From Serratia nevei (lineage in GTDB: Bacteria; Pseudomonadota; Gammaproteobacteria; Enterobacterales; Enterobacteriaceae), in the NCBI RefSeq assembly GCF_037948395.1, contig NZ_CP149940.1, forward strand, positions 1,302,001-1,366,000: a DNA stretch of 64,000 bases, read 5' to 3'. The notes under the pieces were generated by a model. That model saw nothing but the letters and a program-made list of their open reading frames with translations. It was not told the DNA's origin and ran no database searches. This document shows, piece by piece, positions 57,811 through 64,000 of this stretch (its first letter is position 1; each line of letters begins with the position of its first letter). Made by a program: the position numbers and the translations under genes.

Positions 57811-58605
57811 TCAACGATCCAAATCGATGGCGAAATGCTGCCACAGCGCGGCGCGACGTTCCTCTTCCGAATGCAACGTCGTTTCGTGGCGCTGGTGATC
57901 TTCGGTCACGATCAGCTTCATGTCGCTGAGGGTCACCCGGCCGTGGTCCGTCGGCCGTGAACACACCAGGCGCTGGGTGAAATGCGACTGCGGCGAGGTG
58001 CTGTGGAAGCGGCACATCTCGTCGAACTCATGCAGCTCGCGCGGCTGAACGGTAAAGCGATACAGGGTTTTGGCATGCGAACGTTGGTCGCCGTTGCGGC
58101 GCTCCAGCAGGTAATACTCGCCTTCCCGTTCCAGGTGGAAGGTGCCGCTGGCCTGCGGTTGCGGCTCGGCGACGACGATCTTCAGCGGCGTCAGGAAGGA
58201 ATCGCCGAAACCGACGTCTACCAGCCATGCTTGATCTTCCAGATCCACCCGCAGCGCCAGGTGGTCGTAGGGCGGGCCGAAATGGCCGTCGCGCGCGCGG
58301 ATCTCGCCGGAGATGAAGCTCACCTTGAAACCGATCTCGCGCAGCAGCAGAGCAAACAGCGTGTTCAGCTCATAACAGAAACCGCCGCGGTTGCGCTCGA
58401 CCACCTTGCTGAACAGCGCCTCCGGCGTCAGCCGGATGCCCTGATGATAAATAATGCTCAGATTCTCGAACGGGACGCTCAGCATGTGGCGATGGTGCAG
58501 CTGTTGCAACGTGGGGAGGTCAGGGCGGGCGGCGCCGGTAAAGCCGATATGCTGCAGGTAGCGTTGGGTATCCACAGGGTGTCTCGCATGAGAAAAAGTA
58601 GGCAT
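57811..58605 (-). CDS. Arylamine N-acetyltransferase
   Basis: A 264-residue cytosolic enzyme transferring acetyl from acetyl-CoA to arylamines, hydrazines or hydroxylamines. The Cys-His-Asp triad is intact: C77 in RGGFCYELN, H115 in DHLALRV and D130 in LVDVGFGD. PFENLSIIY near residue 45 is typical. Enterobacterial orthologues are named nhoA/nat. It is transcribed leftwards towards the IS4-ended element and is divergent from the SDR gene. Confidence 0.94.
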   Translation of the reverse strand: MPTFSHARHPVDTQRYLQHIGFTGAARPDLPTLQQLHHRHMLSVPFENLSIIYHQGIRLTPEALFSKVVERNRGGFCYELNTLFALLLREIGFKVSFISGEIRARDGHFGPPYDHLALRVDLEDQAWLVDVGFGDSFLTPLKIVVAEPQPQASGTFHLEREGEYYLLERRNGDQRSHAKTLYRFTVQPRELHEFDEMCRFHSTSPQSHFTQRLVCSRPTDHGRVTLSDMKLIVTEDHQRHETTLHSEEERRAALWQHFAIDLDR

Positions 58606-58726
58606 AAAATAGCGGGCTTTGCAGCTTTTGTGAGCGCATTACGTGCTGCGCTGTCGCTGCTGCCGCAAACTGTCACCGGTCGGCGCTAGCCTGTTCCCCT
58701 GAGTTCAACGTTGCAGGAGAACGGCT

Positions 58727-59479
58727 ATGCAAGATTTCAAACATCGGGTGGCGCTGGTGACCGGCGCTTCCACCGGCATCGGCGAAGCGATCGCCGCCGA
58801 GCTGTTTCGGCGCGGCGCCACGGTGGTAATGACCGGCCGCCACGCTGCGCCTCTCGCCGCAGCCGCCGCGCGGCTGGATCCCGAGGGTCGACGGGTGATG
58901 ACGTTGCGGATGGACGTGCGCGATGCGCTGTCGGTGCAGCAGGGCATTGAAGAGACGGTGCGGCGCTGCGGCGCGCTGCATCTGCTGGTCAACAACGCCG
59001 GGATCACCGGCCCGCACGAGGTGGACATCGATCGATACGCGGTCGAAGACTGGCATGAGGTGATCGCCACCTGCCTGAGCGGCACGTTTTTCGGCATGAA
59101 GTACGGCCTGCCGGCGATCGTCGCTGGCGGCGGCGGGGCGGTAGTGAACCTCTCTTCCGCCAACGGCGTGGTGGGCATTGCCGGGATTGCGCCTTATACC
59201 GCCGCCAAGCATGGCGTGCTGGGGCTGACGCGTTCGGCGGCGCTGGAGTTCGCCACGCGCGGCGTGCGCATCAACGTCGTCGGGCCGGGCTATGTGGATA
59301 CGCCGGCGATGGGGGCGCTGCCGGCGTCAGCGCGGGCGCAGATGGCCGCTTCGCACCCGATGGGGAGAATGGCGACGCGGGAAGAGGTGGCGAAAATGGT
59401 GGCTTTCCTGCTCTCGGACGACAGCAGTTTCACCACCGGCGCGTTTTACAGCATCGACGGCGGTTATACCGCGCGTTAA
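58727..59479 (+). CDS. SDR-family NAD(P)-dependent oxidoreductase
   Basis: A 250-residue classical short-chain dehydrogenase: cofactor motif TGASTGIG (residues 12-19), NNAG, catalytic serine in NLSSANG and YTAAKHG with tyrosine and lysine. The C terminus FTTGAFYSIDGGYTAR is standard. A GGAG ribosome site precedes the ATG. The substrate is not predictable; the arginine in FRRGATVVMTGRH suggests NADP(H). Confidence 0.92.
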   Translation: MQDFKHRVALVTGASTGIGEAIAAELFRRGATVVMTGRHAAPLAAAAARLDPEGRRVMTLRMDVRDALSVQQGIEETVRRCGALHLLVNNAGITGPHEVDIDRYAVEDWHEVIATCLSGTFFGMKYGLPAIVAGGGGAVVNLSSANGVVGIAGIAPYTAAKHGVLGLTRSAALEFATRGVRINVVGPGYVDTPAMGALPASARAQMAASHPMGRMATREEVAKMVAFLLSDDSSFTTGAFYSIDGGYTAR

Positions 59480-59485
59480 TGGAAA

Positions 59486-59507
59486 ACAGGCCCCTTGCGG
59501 GGCCTGT
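59486..59507. terminator. Hairpin between the SDR gene and the tailspike-like gene
   Basis: ACAGGCCCC-ttgc-GGGGCCTGT, a 9-base stem between two convergent genes. An A-rich left flank gives a weak T-run for the minus strand. Confidence 0.7.
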
Positions 59508-59511
59508 GCGG

Positions 59512-61332
59512 TTACCAGGATTTATGTGGGTTGCGTGAGACGATGTCGATCTTTTGACACAGCAGTTGGGTCAGATCCACCGAGGTGGGCTGAGCGGCGC
59601 TGCCGACAAAGTTTTTCAGCACGATGGCGATACGGGCGTAATTGACGTAGCCCTCAGGCAGCGGCAAATACTCGGCGACGTCGAGTGCGGTAATGCGATC
59701 CGAGGTCATCGTTGCCGAAGTGGTCGGCGTTACCGTACCGGTGCGGCCCCACTGGCAGGCTTTTTCCAGCACGGTGGTGACGCCGGCATCGCCGTTCAGG
59801 ACATACTTGCCTTGGTAGGTGCCGATGATGACATCAAGGCTGTTCTGACCTTTCAGGTTGGCCAGCGTGGCGCGCCACAGCACCAGATCGTTTTTCGCGA
59901 TCGGGAAGTAGATCTCGACGCGTTTGTCCGCCGTCGTTGCCGTTTTGGTAGTGGCGGTCAGCACGCCGTTTTGCAGCGTTACCGCCAGATCGGCGGTCGC
60001 CGTTTGTGAGAGACGTGCGCCGCCGAAGGCGTAGACGTTATTCAACGCCAGCGCGCCGCTTTCTTTCCAGCTCGGCTCCGGCAGATGGTTGACGCCATCA
60101 CCCAGATAGAGCAGGCGCCACATGTTGACGTAGCCGGGTGCGACGATCTTTTTCATCTCGATGTGGTTGTTGGACCAGCCTTTTTTAATGTCGGCGTTCA
60201 CCAGATCGAAACCGTCGATATAACATTTTCCGCTCAGATCGCTGGACTTATCGAAGAAGAAATACTCGACGTATTGATAGGGCACGCTGCTGCCGGCATC
60301 GGTGTTGTTGGTCATCACGCTGTGCCATTGGCTGTCTTTGATTTTTACCGTACCGCCGTTGTTGCTGGTAAAGACCGGCCGGTAGTTGCGGCAGTTGGCG
60401 TTGCCCCATTCGAAGTGGCAATTTTTAAAGTCCAGCGTGCCGCCTTTAAGGTCGAACAAACCATAGTCGGTATTGGCCAACTGTTCGGTTTCATTGCTAA
60501 AGCCGCTGTAGTCGAACGAACAATCGCGGAAGGCCAGGGCATGCACCCCCTGATAATAGTTTCTGCTGTCGCCGAACAGGCATTTGTAGAAGACGATTTT
60601 TTCGCCGGCGTTGGCGGTGGTTTCAGACCAGATCGGCCAGAAACAGCCGCGCACCATGATGCTGTGCCAGCTCTGGATATAGGCGTTATTGCCGAAGACG
60701 ATGCCTTTGTACAGGTTGGTTAGCCAGACGTTTTGCACCAGCAGCTGACAGGCCGGCAAGCCGTGCATGTTAGAGGCATCGCTGTAGACGCACAGGCCGC
60801 GCAGGTTGGCCGCCGCGCCAGGGGCCCCCACGATGCGCAGGTTGTAAATCGCCGGCGCTCCCAGCGAATATTGCACGCGTACGCACTCGATGTTGGTGGC
60901 GCCGCTGAAGTCCAGAATGGTGCCCTTAAAATCGACGGAATTTTTCCATAGCTTCAGGTTGGCGGTGGTTTTACAAGGGCGAATGCCGCCGGGGCCCACC
61001 AGGGTAATCCCCGCCGGGGTAGTTGGGATAGGCAACTGCCACCACTCTTCGCCTTTGACCTGCAAGAAGTTGCACGCGCGGGTAATGGTCAGCGAGTAAT
61101 CCAGCTCATCGCCCGGCAGGTGCCACCAATCGATGCTGTAATCGCCATCATTGATGATGCGCTTCCAGCGGCGGTTTTGCGCATCGACGAGCAGGGTAAC
61201 GCCGTTGTCCTGGCTGGCGGTATCCGCATCGTCTCGGGTAAATACGCCGTGGTGGTAGCGGTTTTCGAGCATCACCGCGGTTTCGCTACCGGCATAGCTG
61301 CGCAGGTTGGCGTAATCATTTAATGAAATCAT
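59512..61332 (-). CDS. Second orphan right-handed beta-helix, phage-tailspike-like protein
   Basis: A 606-residue protein from the ATG at 61332 (MISLNDYANLRSYAG) behind GAGGG. Residues 30-65 (DDADTASQDNGVTLLVDAQNRRWKRI) are the N-terminal motif common in phage tailspikes and pectate-lyase-like proteins; beta-helix turns follow (ILDFSGATNIECV, AIYNLRIVGA, TLDFKNCHFEWGN), then a C-terminal beta-sandwich. It shares V-x-NV ... G-NNAYI (residues 199-219) and the CHFEW segment with the protein at 28159-29793. There is no signal peptide and no phage gene nearby. It may be a polysaccharide depolymerase or a prophage relic; the substrate is unknown. Confidence 0.75.
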   Translation of the reverse strand: MISLNDYANLRSYAGSETAVMLENRYHHGVFTRDDADTASQDNGVTLLVDAQNRRWKRIINDGDYSIDWWHLPGDELDYSLTITRACNFLQVKGEEWWQLPIPTTPAGITLVGPGGIRPCKTTANLKLWKNSVDFKGTILDFSGATNIECVRVQYSLGAPAIYNLRIVGAPGAAANLRGLCVYSDASNMHGLPACQLLVQNVWLTNLYKGIVFGNNAYIQSWHSIMVRGCFWPIWSETTANAGEKIVFYKCLFGDSRNYYQGVHALAFRDCSFDYSGFSNETEQLANTDYGLFDLKGGTLDFKNCHFEWGNANCRNYRPVFTSNNGGTVKIKDSQWHSVMTNNTDAGSSVPYQYVEYFFFDKSSDLSGKCYIDGFDLVNADIKKGWSNNHIEMKKIVAPGYVNMWRLLYLGDGVNHLPEPSWKESGALALNNVYAFGGARLSQTATADLAVTLQNGVLTATTKTATTADKRVEIYFPIAKNDLVLWRATLANLKGQNSLDVIIGTYQGKYVLNGDAGVTTVLEKACQWGRTGTVTPTTSATMTSDRITALDVAEYLPLPEGYVNYARIAIVLKNFVGSAAQPTSVDLTQLLCQKIDIVSRNPHKSW

Positions 61333-61529
61333 GGAATAGCCCTCGTTTTGGACAATAAGAGGCCGATGCAATATGGCGATTGCAGGGGCGGTGGCATAGG
61401 GAAGTGGCATTGTGGCCGAAGGGCGAATCGGTTCGCGATCCCGGTCGGCAGAGATAAATTAACAGGCTGAGGTGAGAGGTTTAAGCGTTCAGGGTTGTGC
61501 CTGACGCCAGCAAACATCGCCGCCGGGGT

Positions 61530-62429
61530 TCAGGTTTGGTCTGTAGATGTGAGGGTTTGCAACCAGGCCAGAAACGCCGCTGCGCCGGGTTTTTCCAGCG
61601 TGCGCGGTGGGTAAACCACGTAGTAGGGTTTGCTGAGCGGCAGCGCCGGTTCGGCCAGGGTGACCAGCTGGCCTTCCGCCAGTTCACGGGCGATCAGCCG
61701 CCGCTGGCCGAGCAGCACCCCCCGCCCTTGCACGGCGGCGTCGATAGCCAGCGAAGTCAGGTTATAGGTCAGTCCGCGCCGCGCTGGCGGCATTCGATCG
61801 GCGGCGGTGAACCACTCGTGCCAGCCCGGCAGAAACTGGCTCTCCTTGCCCCAGTCGACGTGGATCAGCGGTAGCTGCGTCCAGTCGCCGCGATCGCGCA
61901 GCGCCGGGCTGCACACCGGCTGCACCCGATCCTGAAACAGCCGCACCTTTTCCAGCAGCGGATAGTCCTGATCGCCGAAGCACAGGGCGAAGTCCGCCGC
62001 CGAATGGGCGAAATCGACCGCCGCATGGGTCGCGTGCAGCCGCAGATCGCCGTCGGGGCACTGCGCCAGCCAGTCGCCCAGCGCCGGGTTCAGCCACTTG
62101 GAGGCCAACGCCGGCAGGGCGAATACCGTCAGCGCCTGTTTGCCGCGCTGGCGCTCGACGTGCTGCTGCGCCACGCGCAGCGTTTCGAACGCCTCCTGCA
62201 CGTAGGCCAGGTAGTCCGCGCCCTGTTCGGTCAGCGTGACGCCGCTTTTGGCGCGGATGAACAGCGTGATCCCCAGATGTTGCTCCAGCTGGCGGATCTG
62301 CTGGCTGACGGCGGCGGCGGTCAGCGCCAGCGTATCCGCCGCGCGGGCCAGGCTGCCGGTGCGGGCGGCGGTTTCGAACGCCAGAATGGCGCTCAGCTTG
62401 GGCAAGCGCGCGCGGGACGGTGAGTGCAT
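61530..62429 (-). CDS. LysR-family transcriptional regulator (GcvA-like)
   Basis: A 299-residue regulator with an N-terminal winged HTH (LSAILAFETAARTGSLARAADTLALTAAAVSQQIRQLEQHLGITLF) and a periplasmic-binding-like effector domain. It resembles the GcvA/AmpR branch (PKLSAILAFE start, WLNPALGDW). It is divergent from the 2-oxoglutarate oxygenase gene across 116 bases, so it probably controls that gene; the inducer is unknown. Confidence 0.9.
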   Translation of the reverse strand: MHSPSRARLPKLSAILAFETAARTGSLARAADTLALTAAAVSQQIRQLEQHLGITLFIRAKSGVTLTEQGADYLAYVQEAFETLRVAQQHVERQRGKQALTVFALPALASKWLNPALGDWLAQCPDGDLRLHATHAAVDFAHSAADFALCFGDQDYPLLEKVRLFQDRVQPVCSPALRDRGDWTQLPLIHVDWGKESQFLPGWHEWFTAADRMPPARRGLTYNLTSLAIDAAVQGRGVLLGQRRLIARELAEGQLVTLAEPALPLSKPYYVVYPPRTLEKPGAAAFLAWLQTLTSTDQT

Positions 62430-62545
62430 GGGCAGGGCTATCGCTAAGAATTGGTTAGCTTATCCATAACGTATTTTTGTTATGGCGGCAATGCGCCATT
62501 CGCTACAGTGAGAGGCATCCGGCTATCGCACACGAGGGGAACGTC

Positions 62546-63325
62546 ATGCCGCAACTTGCCGATATTATCGATCTGTCCGCCCATCCCATCGACGACGCCG
62601 AGTTCCGCGCCCGTTGCCGGCAAACGCTGGAACGCAGCGGTGCGTTAGTACTGCCGGGATTTTTGCGCGCCGCCGCGCTGGCGACGGTGCGGCTGGAAGG
62701 CGCCGAACAGCACCACGCGGCGTTTTACGCCACCAGCAAACACAACGTGTATCTGCGGCCGCAGGACGACGCGCTGCCGGCCGATCACGCGCGCAACCGG
62801 CTGGTGGTGTCGTCCAAGGGCTGCATTACCGACGAAGATATTCCGCCGCAGTCGCCGCTGCGTGCGCTGTACGACGCTCCGGCGTTTCGCGCGTTCCTCT
62901 GTGCGGTGCTGGATGAGGCGCAGCTGTATCCCTACGCCGATCGGCTGTCGTCGATCAACCTGCATTACGCCCACACCGGCCAGGAGCTGGGCTGGCACTT
63001 CGACAACTCGTCGTTCGCCATCACGCTGCTGATCCAGAAACCGGCGGCGGGCGGGCGTTTCGAGTACGTGGAGAACCTGCGCGATGCCGATCGCGGCGAG
63101 ATGAACTATGCCGGGGTCACGCAGGTGCTGGACGGGGAGCGGGCGGCCAAACGGCTGGCGATGGAGGAGGGGGATTTGGTGCTGTTTCGCGGGCGCAACG
63201 CCATGCACCGGGTGACGCCGACCGAAGGCGACATCACGCGCATGCTGGTGGTGCTAGCCTACAATGCGCAGCCGGACGTGATGCTGTCGGAAAGCGCCAG
63301 AATGACGTTCTACGGCCGATTATAG
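62546..63325 (+). CDS. 2-oxoglutarate/Fe(II)-dependent oxygenase
   Basis: A 259-residue protein from ATG 62546 behind GAGGGG. The iron-binding facial triad is H151-x-D153 (GWHFDNSS) and H221 (NAMHRVTP), with the 2-oxoglutarate-binding arginine probably R232 (DITRMLVV). The rest lacks recognisable substrate features. It could hydroxylate a small molecule or amino acid; the divergent LysR gene suggests inducible metabolism. Confidence 0.88.
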   Translation: MPQLADIIDLSAHPIDDAEFRARCRQTLERSGALVLPGFLRAAALATVRLEGAEQHHAAFYATSKHNVYLRPQDDALPADHARNRLVVSSKGCITDEDIPPQSPLRALYDAPAFRAFLCAVLDEAQLYPYADRLSSINLHYAHTGQELGWHFDNSSFAITLLIQKPAAGGRFEYVENLRDADRGEMNYAGVTQVLDGERAAKRLAMEEGDLVLFRGRNAMHRVTPTEGDITRMLVVLAYNAQPDVMLSESARMTFYGRL

Positions 63326-63332
63326 CGGATAA

Positions 63333-63357
63333 AAAAAACCGCCCCGGAGGGCGGTTT
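63333..63357. terminator. Terminator between the oxygenase and ansP
   Basis: AAACCGCCC-cgga-GGGCGGTTT; on the minus strand it is followed by TTTTT, so it mainly ends the leftward permease transcript. Confidence 0.88.
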
Positions 63358-63363
63358 GTCGAA

Positions 63364-64000
63364 TCAGTGCGGGTTTTGTTCTTCGTGAGCCTGCTGTTCC
63401 AGCTTCACTTCCTGCGCGCGCTTGCGCAGGCCGAACCAGCCCAGCGTCAGCAGCACCGCTAGCACCGGAATGGTGGCGATGGTCCAGGTGCCGTTCGGGT
63501 AGTCGAACGCCATCATCACCACCACGATCAGCAGGAACGCCAGCGTCAGCCAGGAGGTGAACGGCGCGCCCGGCATTCTGAACGAGACCGGCTGCGCGCG
63601 GCCTTCGCGCACGGCTTTGCGCAGACGCATCTGGCAAACGATGATAAATGCCCAGGAGGCGATGATGCCCAGCGAAGCGATGTTCAACACGATCTCGAAC
63701 ACCTGCGACGGCACCAGATAGTTGAGCACCACGCCGATCACGTAGATGCCGCAGGTGACCAGGATGCCGGCGTAAGGCACCTGCTGGCTGCTCATTTTGG
63801 CCATCAGCTTCGGCGCGGAGCCGCCCATCGCCAGCGAGCGCAGGATGCGGCCGGTAGAGTAGAGGCCGGAGTTGAGGCTGGACAGCGCGGCGGTCAACAC
63901 CACGATGTTCATGATGGTGCCGATATAAGGCACACCCAGCTTGCTGAAGAAGGTGACGAACGGGCTTTGGCCGGCCTGATAGGCGTTCCACGGCAGCAGC
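63364..64000 (-). CDS. ansP: L-asparagine permease, C-terminal part (cut by window end)
   Basis: The last about 211 residues of an amino-acid permease of the APC superfamily; the frame continues past base 64000. The order WNAYQAGQSPFVTFF, VPYIGTIMNIVVLTAALSSLNSGLY, RILRSLAMGGSAPKLMAKMSSQQVPYAG and FRMPGAPFTSWLTL is nearly that of E. coli AnsP. Five or so hydrophobic helices are visible. It imports L-asparagine with protons. It is convergent with the oxygenase. Confidence 0.92.
   Translation of the reverse strand, partial: LLPWNAYQAGQSPFVTFFSKLGVPYIGTIMNIVVLTAALSSLNSGLYSTGRILRSLAMGGSAPKLMAKMSSQQVPYAGILVTCGIYVIGVVLNYLVPSQVFEIVLNIASLGIIASWAFIIVCQMRLRKAVREGRAQPVSFRMPGAPFTSWLTLAFLLIVVVMMAFDYPNGTWTIATIPVLAVLLTLGWFGLRKRAQEVKLEQQAHEEQNPH

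Overview
The window is chromosomal DNA of a high-GC member of the Enterobacterales, most likely Serratia (S. marcescens group). This is inferred from protein similarity and gene order, because no rRNA or tRNA lies here. The backbone follows the Escherichia coli gal-att(lambda)-bio-moa region: gpmA, galTKM, modF-modE, acrZ-modABC, ybhA, pgl, ybhB, bioA/bioBFCD, uvrB, yvcK, moaABCDE, ybhL, ybhRSFG-cecR and rhlE. Several blocks that E. coli K-12 lacks at these positions are spliced in.

Layout. 1-2 kb: end of a YjgN-type membrane protein and an M48 metalloprotease. 2-7 kb: gpmA with a Fur-like box, psiF, and a galTKM operon that lacks galE but keeps a two-operator GalR control region. 7-8.6 kb: a CPBP membrane protease and an isochorismatase-fold protein without the usual nucleophilic cysteine. 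8.7-20 kb: a molybdenum block. modF and modE run leftwards. A five-gene operon runs rightwards (TonB-dependent receptor, periplasmic binding protein, SAM methyltransferase, FecCD-type permease, ATPase), followed by acrZ and modABC. 20-28 kb: ybhA, pgl, ybhB, a DUF1232 protein and the BirA-controlled bio locus. 28-31.7 kb: an orphan phage-tailspike-like protein, an orphan UrtE-like ATPase and 1.1 kb of regulatory DNA with paired DnaA boxes and a LexA box before uvrB. 33.8-38.2 kb: a VF530 protein, yvcK and the moa operon behind a ModE-type box and a Moco riboswitch. 38.3-48.6 kb: ybhL, the YbhRSFG exporter with CecR, rhlE, a hydroxyacid dehydrogenase and dusC. 49-57 kb: a leftward six-gene set combining a UhpABC-like sensor with an AfuABC transporter. 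57.0-57.8 kb: a non-autonomous element with IS4-type ends. 57.8-64 kb: arylamine N-acetyltransferase, an SDR, a second tailspike-like protein, a LysR regulator, a 2-oxoglutarate oxygenase and the end of ansP.

Functional reading. Molybdenum is the strongest theme. ModE, ModF, ModABC, the Moco-riboswitch-controlled moa operon and probably the inserted TonB/ABC/methyltransferase operon form a regulon for molybdate (or chelated-metal) uptake and cofactor synthesis. The inserted operon is the best candidate for a little-described system. Its link to molybdenum rests on position, on a palindrome over its promoter, and on the known precedent of the Haemophilus MolBCA importer, and has not been proven. 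The 49-57 kb set probably senses and imports hexose phosphates rather than iron.
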